The notes beneath the pieces are model-generated. The model had not been told where the DNA came from, did not search any database, and saw only the letters and a program-made list of their open reading frames with translations. A DNA stretch of 19,953 nucleotides from Bacteroidales bacterium UBA4621. GTDB taxonomy: Bacteria; Bacteroidota; Bacteroidia; Bacteroidales; Paludibacteraceae. Positions 5,984-14,090 of this stretch are shown one piece after another. The stretch is from contig DGIN01000037.1 of assembly GCA_002387325.1 (NCBI GenBank), positions 23,749 through 43,701 of the forward strand. Reading direction: 5' to 3'. Position numbers and translations under genes: made by a program. The stretch's first letter is position 1, and every line of letters starts with the position of its first letter.

Positions 5984-6682
5984 TTATCCGAGTCGGGATA
6001 TTTTCTTCACTTCTTCTTCATTGAGGAGTTTGATCTTGCGTCCGTCCACGCTGATCAGTCCCTCTTGCGCAAACTGGCTGAGCGTGCGGATGGCATTGCT
6101 GGTGGTCATATTGCTCATATTGGCAAGGTCTTCGCGGCTCATATACATTGAGAGCGTACAGCCGTCTTCGTCCAAACCATAGTTGTTTTTGAGTGTAAGC
6201 AACGACTCTGCCAGACGTCCGCGTATATGTTTCTGCGTCAGATTGATGGTTTGCAGTTCTGCTACCGCCAAGTCGCGTGCCATCGCCACCAGTACCTGAT
6301 AACAAAAATCGCTATTCCGGCGCAACAAAGCCAAAAAGACGGAAGCGGGAACCCGATAGGTCGTACAAGGCTCGAAAGCACTGGCACAGGAGGTAAAACG
6401 GTCTTCGCCGATAACGGCACGGTAGCCGAACATATCATACGGTTTGAGCAAACGGATGATTTGCGCACGTTGTCCGATACCCTCCTTATATATACGTACG
6501 CGCCCGCTAATCAGCATCCACATATCACCAGCCCTATCGCCTTCGCTATGGATCAGTTCATTTTTCTTGTAGTTGACAATCTCTGCCTCCTCGCTGACCC
6601 ATTCTTTTTCTTCGTCTGTGAGAACTTCCCAAATCGGGTTCAGTTCCCACATCTTCGCGTACGCTTCCTCTTTCTTCTTCAT
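5984..6682 (-). CDS. Crp/Fnr-family transcriptional regulator
   Basis: A 232-residue protein from the ATG at 6682 (MKKKEEAYAKMWELNP). An upstream in-frame start at 6757 is rejected because it lies within the promoter. Residues about 20-135 form a cyclic-nucleotide-binding-like beta barrel (ELIHSEGDRAGDMWMLISGRVRIY). A long dimer helix follows, then a C-terminal helix-turn-helix (MSREDLANMSNMTTSNAIRTL) and a wing ending near LLNEEEVKKISRLG. No Fnr-type cysteine cluster is visible, so the signal is not an iron-sulphur centre of that kind. It is divergent from gcvP with about 200 bp between start codons, but this alone does not show that it controls gcvP. Direct repeats over its transcription start could mediate autoregulation. 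Confidence 0.9.
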   Translation of the reverse strand: MKKKEEAYAKMWELNPIWEVLTDEEKEWVSEEAEIVNYKKNELIHSEGDRAGDMWMLISGRVRIYKEGIGQRAQIIRLLKPYDMFGYRAVIGEDRFTSCASAFEPCTTYRVPASVFLALLRRNSDFCYQVLVAMARDLAVAELQTINLTQKHIRGRLAESLLTLKNNYGLDEDGCTLSMYMSREDLANMSNMTTSNAIRTLSQFAQEGLISVDGRKIKLLNEEEVKKISRLG

Positions 6683-6694
6683 TACGTTGTTTCT

Positions 6695-6724
6695 AAATGT
6701 TTCGATCGTAAAAAATGTTTCGAT
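6695..6724 (-). promoter_or_regulatory. Direct repeat AAATGTTTCGAT at the Crp-gene transcription start
   Basis: AAATGTTTCGAT occurs at 6695-6706 and again at 6713-6724, 18 bp apart, between the -7 box and the start codon. It could be a binding site for the regulator itself or another factor. Confidence 0.5.
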
Positions 6725-6726
6725 TG

Positions 6727-6757
6727 CAAAGATAACGTATTTCGGCGGATTGTGCAA
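6727..6757 (-). promoter_or_regulatory. Promoter of the Crp-family gene
   Basis: On the minus strand TTG (6757-6755), 20 nt, then TATCTTTG (6734-6727), a full match to the Bacteroidota consensus. The predicted start is near 6720, giving a leader of about 40 nt. Confidence 0.7.
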
Positions 6758-6806
6758 GTGTTTTTTGCATTTTGCAAGCGGAATATATGTTTTTCAGCAT
6801 AAATTC

Positions 6807-6837
6807 TTGCACATTTCGTAGAAATATAGTACCTTTG
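6807..6837 (+). promoter_or_regulatory. Promoter of gcvP
   Basis: TTG (6807-6809), 20 nt, then TACCTTTG (6830-6837). Transcription would begin near 6843, about 45 nt before the coding start. Confidence 0.75.
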
Positions 6838-6886
6838 TGCGTTTATAAAATACCCCGATAACTAACTCTATAAATCATTTTTTATT

Positions 6887-9706
6887 GTGAAAGTGAATTA
6901 CCTCAAACAGAGACACATCGGTCTCAGTGAGCAAGATGAGCAGCAAATGCTCAAAGTGATTGGTGCTGGCTCTATAGAGCAACTGATTGCAGAGACTATG
7001 CCTGCTGATATTCTGCTCAAAGAGCCGGTTGAGTTGCCCGAACCGCTGACAGAGCAGCAGATGCTTGATTCGCTTAATGCTTCTGCGCAGGCGAACGTGC
7101 TGAACCGCAGTTACATAGGTCGCGGTTGGTACGGAACCATCACCCCTTCGGTTATCCGCCGCAATGTGCTGGAAAATCCTGTTTGGTACACGTCCTATAC
7201 GCCTTATCAGGCGGAGGTGAGTCAGGGACGTTTGGAGGCATTGTTCAATTTCCAGACAATGATTGCCGACCTGACAGGGCTGCCTTTGGCTAACTGTTCT
7301 CTCTTGGATGAGGCCACTTCTGCTGCCGAGGCGGTTACGATGATGCGCAACCTGCGTTCGCGCGAGCAAGTAAAAAACGGGGTATGCAAAGTATTTGTCG
7401 ATGAAAAAATTTTCCCTAATACGCTCAGCGTGATGCAGACACGTGCCGCAGGGCAAGGGATTGAATTAGTGGTTGGCAGATATGCCGATTTCGAACCGAC
7501 TTCCGACTATTTCGGTGCGATAGCCCAATTGCCCAATGCCGATGGTGCTATTGAGGATTACGCAGGGTGGATTGAGGACTGCCATGCGGCGGGGCTGAAA
7601 GTGACTATTGTGGCGGACTTGATGGTGATGGCGTTGCTGCGCCCGATAGACGCTGATATTATGTGCGGTACAACGCAACGCTTCGGTCTGCCGATGGGCT
7701 TCGGAGGACCTACAGCGGGATATATGGCTACGCGCGACGAGTACAAACGCGACCTGCCCGGACGTATCATCGGACTGAGCAAAGATACCTACGGACACCC
7801 TGCTTTCCGTCTGGCTCTCCAAACCCGCGAGCAGCATATCAAACGCGAAAAAGCCACATCGAACATCTGTACCGCCGAAGCACTTTGTGCGATGATGGCG
7901 GGCTTCTACGGCGTCTATCACGGTGCGGAAGGTATCCGTGAGATTGCCGAGGGTATCCACTCCAAAACCACTTATCTCAACGAAATGATTCAGGCATACG
8001 GTTACCAACAGGAGAATACAGAGTTCTTTGATACACTGAAGATCACGGCCTGCGATAATGCTGACTGGCAGACACAACTCAAAGAGAAAGCCGAGTCGTT
8101 GGGCATCAATCTTTACTATGACCCGACCGGCTGGGTGGGCATCTCGTTGGACGAGACCGTTACCCTCGATGATATGAACGACCTAATCGAACTCTTTGCC
8201 GAGGCAAGTGGAAATATGCCGCAATATGAAGAGTCGGAAACGGCTTTCGACGGGCTATGGTCTATTGACGAAAGCCGCATTCGTGAAGTGGACTACTTGC
8301 AAGCCGATGTATTCAAGAAGTATCATACCGAGACCGAGATGATGCGCTATATCAAACGTCTCGACCGAAAGGACATCAGTCTGACCCACTCTATGATTCC
8401 ACTCGGTTCGTGTACAATGAAACTCAACCCCGCTACGGCTATGACCCCTATCACATGGCCGGGCTTTACGGCTATCCACCCGTTGGCTCCCGCTGACCAA
8501 ACGGAGGGTTTCCGCAAAATACTGGACGAATTGGAGAAACAACTATGCGCTATCACGGGCTTTGCGGCTTGCAACTTGCAACCGACCTCCGGTGCCGCAG
8601 GCGAATATACCGGTTTGATTACTATTCGCGATTATCTCCACCGGAATGGACAATCGCAACGCAATGTGTTGCTTATCCCTGCTTCAGCACACGGTACCAA
8701 CCCCGCTTCGTGCGTGCAGGCAGGCTTCGTACCGGTGGTAGTCAAATGCGATGAGCAGGGCAACACCGACCTCAACGATTGGCGTGAGAAAGCCGAGCAG
8801 AACAAAGACGTACTGGCGGGCTGTATGATTACCTACCCCTCCACGCACGGTATCTTCGAGATGGCTATCCGCGAGATGTGCCAAATCATTCACGACAGCG
8901 GCGGGCAGGTCTATATGGACGGAGCCAATATGAACGCCCAAATCGGCTACACCAATCCCGCCTTTATCGGTGCGGATGTGTGCCATTTGAACTTGCATAA
9001 GTCGTTCGCCAGCCCCCACGGTGGTGGCGGACCCGGTGTCGGGGCTATCTGCTGTGCGGAGCACCTCGTGGCGTCTATGCCTACTGCAGACCACAACCGC
9101 GTTTCATCGGCGCTGTACGGCAATGCCAATATGGCACTCATCAGTTACAGTTACATCGCTATGATGGGTACCGATGGCTTGCGGGCGGCTACCGCTGCTG
9201 CCATCCTGAGTGCCAACTATATGGCAGCCAAGTTGCGTGATGCGTACGGCGTTGTATATACAGGTACGCGCGGGCGCGTGGGGCATGAGTTGATTCTCGA
9301 CTGCCGCCAGTTCCACGCCATCGGTATCACCGAGTCGGACATCGCCAAACGTCTGATGGACTTCGGTTACCATGCGCCGACGCTCTCTTTCCCCGTACAT
9401 GGCACGCTGATGATTGAGCCGACCGAGTCGGAGTCCTTGCTGGAAATCGACCGTTTCATTGATGCCCTGCTTACTATCCGTGAGGAGATTCGCGAGATTG
9501 AGCGCGGCGAAGCGGAATCAAAAGACAATGTGTTGGTTAATGCACCACACCCCGAATACGAAGTGGTTACGGACGAATGGAACCACTCCTATTCGCGCCG
9601 CAAAGCCGCCTACCCGACCGATTGGGTGGCAGAGAACAAGTTCTGGATTTCCGTCAGCCGTGTGGACAACGGTTTCGGCGACCGCAACCTCGTAGCTAAG
9701 TATTGA
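6887..9706 (+). CDS. gcvP: Glycine dehydrogenase (decarboxylating), P-protein of the glycine cleavage system
   Basis: A 939-residue, full-length single-chain P-protein. It is a pyridoxal-phosphate enzyme that decarboxylates glycine and passes the aminomethyl group to the lipoyl arm of the H-protein, feeding one-carbon metabolism. Both halves of the fused type are present. The N-terminal half has PSVIRRNVLENPVWYTSYTPYQ and GAPTAGY-like SFGGPTAGYMA regions. The C-terminal half has SMIPLGSCTMKLNP and the PLP lysine at about 705 in HLNLHKSFASPHGGGGPG, followed by the glycine-rich loop. The start is GTG (KVNYLKQRHIGLSEQDE), a few bases after an AT-rich leader; no better ATG is upstream. gcvT and gcvH are not in the window, as is common where the genes are scattered. 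It has its own promoter at 6807-6837. Confidence 0.97.
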   Translation: MKVNYLKQRHIGLSEQDEQQMLKVIGAGSIEQLIAETMPADILLKEPVELPEPLTEQQMLDSLNASAQANVLNRSYIGRGWYGTITPSVIRRNVLENPVWYTSYTPYQAEVSQGRLEALFNFQTMIADLTGLPLANCSLLDEATSAAEAVTMMRNLRSREQVKNGVCKVFVDEKIFPNTLSVMQTRAAGQGIELVVGRYADFEPTSDYFGAIAQLPNADGAIEDYAGWIEDCHAAGLKVTIVADLMVMALLRPIDADIMCGTTQRFGLPMGFGGPTAGYMATRDEYKRDLPGRIIGLSKDTYGHPAFRLALQTREQHIKREKATSNICTAEALCAMMAGFYGVYHGAEGIREIAEGIHSKTTYLNEMIQAYGYQQENTEFFDTLKITACDNADWQTQLKEKAESLGINLYYDPTGWVGISLDETVTLDDMNDLIELFAEASGNMPQYEESETAFDGLWSIDESRIREVDYLQADVFKKYHTETEMMRYIKRLDRKDISLTHSMIPLGSCTMKLNPATAMTPITWPGFTAIHPLAPADQTEGFRKILDELEKQLCAITGFAACNLQPTSGAAGEYTGLITIRDYLHRNGQSQRNVLLIPASAHGTNPASCVQAGFVPVVVKCDEQGNTDLNDWREKAEQNKDVLAGCMITYPSTHGIFEMAIREMCQIIHDSGGQVYMDGANMNAQIGYTNPAFIGADVCHLNLHKSFASPHGGGGPGVGAICCAEHLVASMPTADHNRVSSALYGNANMALISYSYIAMMGTDGLRAATAAAILSANYMAAKLRDAYGVVYTGTRGRVGHELILDCRQFHAIGITESDIAKRLMDFGYHAPTLSFPVHGTLMIEPTESESLLEIDRFIDALLTIREEIREIERGEAESKDNVLVNAPHPEYEVVTDEWNHSYSRRKAAYPTDWVAENKFWISVSRVDNGFGDRNLVAKY

Positions 9707-9707
9707 C

Positions 9708-9747
9708 AAACGGATAAAGAAGAATGTACTTGTAAACGGATAAAGAA
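9708..9747. repeat. Direct repeat AAACGGATAAAGAA after gcvP
   Basis: The 14-mer occurs at 9708-9721 and 9734-9747. No function is evident. Confidence 0.7.
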
Positions 9748-9876
9748 TAAAGATTACGCATTGTACTTTTCCCTGCTTTTTCCCTGTCCTTACCCTGTGG
9801 ATAGCCATAGAATTTGTCATTCTTAATTCAACATTCACTATTAAAAAATAAGGTGGATAGAATCTCGCTGCGCATG

Positions 9877-9904
9877 TTACTTGTTAATTGTTACTTGTTA
9901 ATTG
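9877..9904. repeat. Tandem repeat TTACTTGTTAATTG before the YitT gene
   Basis: Two exact 14-bp copies in immediate tandem (9877-9890 and 9891-9904), ending five bases before the start codon at 9910. The ribosome-binding region therefore lies within the repeat. Copy-number change would alter spacing but not frame. Confidence 0.75.
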
Positions 9905-9909
9905 GATAA

Positions 9910-10824
9910 ATGAAGCCGAGTGAACAACTCAAAGAGCACCTCCAGCAGTATCAGCGTATGAAACCACTGATTGCTATCAAGGAGTATTTTATGATAGCCG
10001 TCTGCACTATCCCGTATGCGCTGTCGGTCAACCAGATTCTGGTGCCGCATACCATTGTCGGTGGGGGGCTCACCGGTTTGTGCGAAATCATCTATTTCGC
10101 CACAGGTACGCTCATACCTATTTGGCTGAGTTCGCTGGTGCTCAACTTGATACTGCTTGCTATTGCTGCATTCACTATCGGTTGGCGGTATTGTGTACGA
10201 ACGGTTTACGGCGTCTTTTGGCTCACTGTTTGGCTCAAATTAGTGCCTATCGCCTCCGAACCGATAGTGTCCGACCCGTTTATGGGCGTTATTTTGGGAG
10301 GTCTCTGTGTAGGGTCTTTCTTGGGCATTCTGTTCCTTAATAACGGCTCCACAGGCGGCACGGACATCATCGCTATGATTGTCAACAAGTACCACCACCT
10401 GCCTATGGGACGCGTGCTGCTTACGTGCGATATAGTCATCATCCTTTGTGCTTATTTCCTGCCCGATGTGCGCAGCGTGGAGAAGGTGCTGTTCGGTCTC
10501 TGTTATACGTTTATGTACTCTTCTGCAGTCGATTGGGTGATGAACCGTATGCGGCAGTCGGTGCAATTCTTTATTATTTCGAAGAAATACAACGAGATAG
10601 CAGAAGCCATTATGACCCAAGTACCGCGTGGGGTAACGCTCCTCGAAGCGCAAGGAGGTTATTCCAAAGAGCCAACCAAGGTCATCACCTGCATCGCCCG
10701 CCAGCACGAGTCGGCAAAGATTTTCCGTCTCGTCCGCTCCATCGACCCCGATGCTTTTGTGAGCCAAAGCAAAGTTCGCGGTGTCTTCGGTCAGGGCTTC
10801 GACTCTATCAAAGACAAAGCCTAA
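9910..10824 (+). CDS. YitT-family (DUF161/DUF2179) integral membrane protein
   Basis: A 304-residue protein with five or six hydrophobic segments between about residues 25 and 210, including YFMIAVCTIPYALSVNQILV, LSSLVLNLILLAIAAFTIG and VLLTCDIVIILCAYFLP. It carries the YitT hallmarks VGGGLTGLCEIIYFATG and NNGSTGGTDIIAMIVNKY. The soluble C-terminus (about 215-300) matches DUF2179: QFFIISKKYNEIAEAIM, PRGVTLLEAQGGYS, VITCIARQHE and DPDAFVSQSKVRGVFGQGF. Family members are inner-membrane proteins of uncertain function, so none is assigned. Length is typical (about 290). It is separated from gcvP by 203 bp containing simple direct repeats, and no strong consensus promoter was found. Confidence 0.92.
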   Translation: MKPSEQLKEHLQQYQRMKPLIAIKEYFMIAVCTIPYALSVNQILVPHTIVGGGLTGLCEIIYFATGTLIPIWLSSLVLNLILLAIAAFTIGWRYCVRTVYGVFWLTVWLKLVPIASEPIVSDPFMGVILGGLCVGSFLGILFLNNGSTGGTDIIAMIVNKYHHLPMGRVLLTCDIVIILCAYFLPDVRSVEKVLFGLCYTFMYSSAVDWVMNRMRQSVQFFIISKKYNEIAEAIMTQVPRGVTLLEAQGGYSKEPTKVITCIARQHESAKIFRLVRSIDPDAFVSQSKVRGVFGQGFDSIKDKA

Positions 10825-10893
10825 TCGTTATAGGATGCGCTTAGGATGCGCATAGGATAGAATAAAAAAGCAGAGAATTTAATAATAAGATTG

Positions 10894-11115
10894 ATGACAA
10901 ATATCCGGGACATCATTGAATATATGGTCTTGCTGACAAGTGCATTTGCGCGTCGGTTCAAGATTTCCGAGGCAGAAGCCTATCGCTATTTGCATCGGTA
11001 TGGTGCTATTGAATTGACGTACAAATACTATGATGTGATGCATACGCAATCGTTTGAGGATATGGTACAAAGTTTGGTTACATTCTGTCAGCGTAAAGGA
11101 GGCACTTTGCTATGA
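10894..11115 (+). CDS. DUF3791 small protein, first gene of a toxin-antitoxin-like cassette
   Basis: A 73-residue protein from the ATG at 10894. It has the DUF3791 pattern: a helical N-terminal part, then FKISEAEAYRYLHRYGAIELTYKYYDVMHTQSFEDMV. In Bacteroidota and Firmicutes DUF3791 genes commonly sit beside a DUF3990 gene, and here the stop overlaps the next start (ATGA at 11112-11115) in front of a DUF3990 remnant. The arrangement suggests a toxin-antitoxin or defence module, but the role is not established. It is in good condition even though its neighbour is broken. Confidence 0.75.
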   Translation: MTNIRDIIEYMVLLTSAFARRFKISEAEAYRYLHRYGAIELTYKYYDVMHTQSFEDMVQSLVTFCQRKGGTLL

Positions 11116-11295
11116 GACTTTATCATGGTTCTACAACCGATTGCCAATGATCGGGTTGGAGTACAAATTAGCAAATATGAGGCGGGAGATATATCTTTGG
11201 AGCAATTCTTGAATAATTTGAAATATATGAAAGGCGTTACTTACCAGTATTTCTTTGGTACGGAACGTGCTTTGACTAAATTGCGGAAGGTATGA
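11112..11295 (+). pseudogene. DUF3990 gene with an internal deletion and frame change
   Basis: The gene opens at 11112 with MRLYHGSTTDCQ and stops at 11150. MxLYHGS is the usual start of DUF3990 proteins, a family with an ADP-ribosyltransferase-like look and about 150-170 residues. From 11146, in the +1 frame, a 49-codon stretch reads NDRVGVQISKYEAGD... and ends YQYFFGTERALTKLRKV, which resembles the usual DUF3990 C-terminus. About 100 central residues are missing and the ends are out of frame, so it is non-functional. The ATGA overlaps on both sides (11112-11115 and 11292-11295) show that it was once the middle gene of a tight three-gene operon. Confidence 0.7.
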
Positions 11296-11519
11296 ATATA
11301 ACTGAATCGGAATTTCAATATATCAAGGAGCATATATTGACCCAAATGATACAAATCTTAATGGAGGAACAGCATCTTTCGTTGGAGGAGGCTATGGATA
11401 AGGTTTATACTTCAGAACTATTTGAAAAGTTATCCGACCCGAAAACAGGTTTGTATCTTCAATCTCCGCGTTACTTGCTCAGTTATTTATCATCATCCTC
11501 TCCTTGTCCTATGAGGTAA
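11292..11519 (+). CDS. Small hypothetical protein, third gene of the DUF3791/DUF3990 cassette
   Basis: A 75-residue protein starting in an ATGA overlap with the stop of the broken DUF3990 gene. It has a helical N-terminus (IKEHILTQMIQILMEEQHLSLEEAMDKVY) and then SELFEKLSDPKTGLYLQSPRYL. A similar short protein follows DUF3990 genes in other Bacteroidota, in my recollection, and is a candidate antitoxin or accessory. The last residues are serine-rich (LSSSSPCPMR) and may not be original, perhaps altered at the 3' end. Function unknown. Confidence 0.65.
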   Translation: MNITESEFQYIKEHILTQMIQILMEEQHLSLEEAMDKVYTSELFEKLSDPKTGLYLQSPRYLLSYLSSSSPCPMR

Positions 11520-11843
11520 AATATCGGAACACATCTTCTTTGCAGATGTAAAACGCAGAGAGGTCGCAGCGGCGACCTGACATATATTGTATAATGGCGT
11601 CTTTTGACGCTTTGATCTTGGCGGTTCTAAATGTGGCAATTTTCAATCTATAACCAAGACGAAGCAACAAGATACGCCTACATAGTGTGTATTCATATAC
11701 GCTTATGCTGTATCCGCAAGGATATAGCACTTGTGTGTATCTACATACGGCGTAGGGTGTGGTGTTGCTCGTTCAGTTATGGATGGGCTATGCCACAGCC
11801 TTGAACCGCAGGACGAGATAACACTCGAACCTGCGCTTTTTTT
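11520..11843 (+). promoter_or_regulatory. 324-nt non-coding leader of the second restriction-modification cassette
   Basis: No believable gene. Structures seen are a 7-bp hairpin AGGTCGC-AGCG-GCGACCT (11561-11578), a 5-bp hairpin GCGTC-TTTT-GACGC (11597-11610), and a strong terminator-like hairpin at 11807-11843 that ends at the methyltransferase ATG. A competing pairing is possible between 11763-11774 and 11811-11823. I found no perfect TAnnTTTG box, so the start of transcription is unknown. Confidence 0.5.
11807..11843 (+). terminator. Terminator-like hairpin directly against the methyltransferase start codon
   Basis: CGCAGG-A-CGAG (11807-11817) pairs with CTCG-AA-CCTGCG (11824-11835) around a 6-nt loop and is followed by C and seven T residues (11837-11843). 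The ATG of the next gene is the very next base. It may be an attenuator, or a terminator of the upstream cassette with the real start codon at 11877. Confidence 0.65.
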
Positions 11844-12551
11844 ATGTCTGCCAAGATTCAAAAAGCAACACGAATTATGGTAGAACAACAAGTTCCAACC
11901 GTACAACCTTCTCCCGCGCGGCAAGTCAAGTCGCGCGAGCGCGTGCAGCAGCATGGCGAGGTGTTTACGTCCGAAAGGGAGGTAAACGCTATGCTCGATT
12001 TGGTCAAACACGAGACGGAGCGTATCGATTCCCGTTTCTTGGAACCCGCTTGCGGCGACGGCAATTTTCTTGCAGAGATATTGCGCCGCAAACTATCGGT
12101 GTGCCGCCGCTTTGTGGAGCAACGCAAAAACACCCAACTGGAGTACGAGAAGAACGCCGTCTTGGCAGTCAGCAGTATCTATGGCATCGAACTCTTGGGC
12201 GACAATACCCGCACCTGCCGTGAGCGTCTGTTTCATATCTTTGAAACCGAATACCACAATCTCTATGGCGAAGCCGTGAAGCCCGAGTGCCTGCGCAGTA
12301 TTCGCTATCTGCTTTCCAAAAACATTATCCAAGGCAATGCCCTCACCTACCACCGTGTGGACGAACCAGACAAGTGGATTGTCATCTCCGAATGGAGCCT
12401 TCTCGGCGGCGGAATGATCAACCGCCGCGACTACGAATTCAGTTATATGGTAGGCAATACCGTCGGCACCGACCTGTTTTCGGACGAACCCTGCCAGACT
12501 TTCCCGCCTGTCCATTTCCTGCAACTCAACCCTCAATCCTACCATGAATAG
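11844..12551 (+). CDS. Small methyltransferase-like subunit of the second RM cassette
   Basis: A 235-residue protein with only the N-terminal part of an N6-adenine methyltransferase fold: RERVQQHGEVFTSEREVNAMLD, then motif I FLEPACGDGNFLAEIL at about 63-78 and motif II SIYGIELLGDNTRTCRERLF. There is no NPPY, so it can probably bind SAM but cannot methylate alone. Its tail contains IVISEWSLLGGGMINRRDYEF. Genes of this type are found in Bacteroidota next to an NPPY methylase and a GIY-YIG helicase protein. The ATG at 11844 follows a terminator U tract at once, so ATG 11877 (MVEQQVP) is an alternative start. Its end overlaps the next gene by 8 nt, indicating translational coupling. Role proposed: auxiliary or regulatory subunit of the methylase. 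Confidence 0.8.
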   Translation: MSAKIQKATRIMVEQQVPTVQPSPARQVKSRERVQQHGEVFTSEREVNAMLDLVKHETERIDSRFLEPACGDGNFLAEILRRKLSVCRRFVEQRKNTQLEYEKNAVLAVSSIYGIELLGDNTRTCRERLFHIFETEYHNLYGEAVKPECLRSIRYLLSKNIIQGNALTYHRVDEPDKWIVISEWSLLGGGMINRRDYEFSYMVGNTVGTDLFSDEPCQTFPPVHFLQLNPQSYHE

Positions 12552-14067
12552 AGAATACAACCCCGATGTACTCAACTGCATTGCCAACCTCAGCAATGAC
12601 GAAGTCTTTACCCCTCCGCAGTTGGCAAACCAAGTACTGGATATGCTCCCGCAGGAGTTGTTCCGCAGTCCCGATACCACCTTTCTGGATCCGTTTTGCA
12701 AGTCGGGAGTTTTCCTGCGAGAGATAGTGAAACGCCTCGACCGCGGGTTAGCGACTGCCATTCCCAACCGCCAAAAGCGTATTGACCACATTCTGCACAA
12801 GCAGGTCTTCGGAATCGCCCTTACCGAACTGACCTCGCTGCTCAGCCGCAGGACGCTCTATTGCAGCAAGTCCGCCAACAGCGAACACAGCGTCAGTTAT
12901 TTCGACAACCCGCAAGGGCATATCCTCTATACCCCTCTGCATCATACGTGGCAGAACGGCAAATGCAAATACTGCGGTGCAAGCCGTGAGGTCTATGACC
13001 GCGGCACCGATGCCGAGCAGTATGCCTACCAATTCATTCATACCGACCATCCCTCTAAAATCTTCAATATGACTTTCGATGTTATCATCGGCAACCCGCC
13101 CTACCAACTCAGCGACGGTGGCGGCACCGGCAGCAGTGCTATGCCGCTATACCATAAATTTGTAGAGCAGGCAATGAAACTGCAACCCCGCTATCTGTCT
13201 ATGATTATTCCCGCTCGCTGGATGACCGGCGGAAAAGGATTGGACGCATTTCGTTCTCAAATGATAGCAGACAGACATATACGGATTTTGCACGATTATA
13301 TGGATGCCTCCATGTGTTTTGTAGGTGTTAATATAGAAGGTGGAGTTTGTTATTTCTTGTGGAGTAAAAATGAAGAAGGCTTATGCCATTATATATTGCA
13401 TCAAGCCAATGGAGAAGAGATACAAACCGATAAGTATTTAGACGAGAACGGAACTTCTGATATTGTAATCCGAGACCCCAATATCATTTCTATTCTTGAT
13501 AAAGTACGATTATGGGCGGAACCTTCTTTTGAAAAATTGGTATCTACTCGTAATCCATTCAAAATACAAAATGATATGATTGACTCGGTTACATCTCCTA
13601 TACCGTCTCAATATAGTTTGTTTTGCCTGCAGAATCGTACTAGAACGACCCTTTTTCTCAAGAAACGTTTTAATGTGAATTGTAGCATCCCTTTATTGCA
13701 AGGATACAAACTTTTTATTTCCAAAGCCGATGGGGCTGCTGGGCAAATAGGCAATCCTATTCCTGCACGTATCATAGGCAAGGCTGTTATTGCAGAACCC
13801 AATATGTTGTGTACAGAGACATTTTTGGCTGTCGGTCCGTTTAAGTCAAAAGATGAATGTGTAAATGTTCAAACGTATATGGAGACAAAGTTTTTCCGCT
13901 TTTTAGTCGGTATTCGCAAAAACAAGAATATGACCCACGATACATATCTTTATGCTCCTCTCCAAGACTTCTCCCACCCTTGGACAGACGAAATGCTATA
14001 CTCCAAATACCGTTTGTCCTCTCAAGAAATCGCCTTTATAGAATCCATGATCCGCCCTATGGATTGA
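12544..14067 (+). CDS. Eco57I-type N6-adenine DNA methyltransferase
   Basis: A 507-residue methyltransferase. EVFTPPQLANQVLDML at 20-35, motif I TFLDPFCKSGVFLREI at 46-61, a possible zinc knuckle around HHTWQNGKCKYCGAS (Cys141, Cys144), and the catalytic NPPY at 184-187 (IIGNPPYQLSDGGG), then MIIPARWMTGGKGLD. The C-terminal half (from about residue 240) is the presumed target-recognition domain. It should methylate adenine in a specific site, possibly with the small upstream subunit. The DNA changes visibly near 13250: upstream is richer in G+C, while about 13250-13960 is AT-rich with different codon choice, and the last 100 bp return to the earlier style. This suggests exchange of the recognition domain. 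It starts within the last codons of the upstream gene. Confidence 0.9.
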   Translation: MNREYNPDVLNCIANLSNDEVFTPPQLANQVLDMLPQELFRSPDTTFLDPFCKSGVFLREIVKRLDRGLATAIPNRQKRIDHILHKQVFGIALTELTSLLSRRTLYCSKSANSEHSVSYFDNPQGHILYTPLHHTWQNGKCKYCGASREVYDRGTDAEQYAYQFIHTDHPSKIFNMTFDVIIGNPPYQLSDGGGTGSSAMPLYHKFVEQAMKLQPRYLSMIIPARWMTGGKGLDAFRSQMIADRHIRILHDYMDASMCFVGVNIEGGVCYFLWSKNEEGLCHYILHQANGEEIQTDKYLDENGTSDIVIRDPNIISILDKVRLWAEPSFEKLVSTRNPFKIQNDMIDSVTSPIPSQYSLFCLQNRTRTTLFLKKRFNVNCSIPLLQGYKLFISKADGAAGQIGNPIPARIIGKAVIAEPNMLCTETFLAVGPFKSKDECVNVQTYMETKFFRFLVGIRKNKNMTHDTYLYAPLQDFSHPWTDEMLYSKYRLSSQEIAFIESMIRPMD

Positions 14068-14090
14068 TTCGAATAGAAACATCTTTCCTA

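Noticed and set aside
6683..6757. N-terminal extension of the Crp-family protein to the start at 6757
   Set aside because: It would place the coding region over the -33/-7 promoter boxes and the direct repeats, and the extension (FTIETF repeat) is not family-like; ATG 6682 is preferred.
11807..11835. A tRNA or tRNA fragment, because of GGTTCGAG on the minus strand
   Set aside because: The segment has a T-arm-like word but no acceptor, D or anticodon arms; it folds as a simple terminator hairpin.
11509..12011. Minus-strand open frames over the leader of the second RM cassette
   Set aside because: Low-complexity residues, no homology that I recognise, and they overlap the real methylase gene and its terminator-like hairpin.
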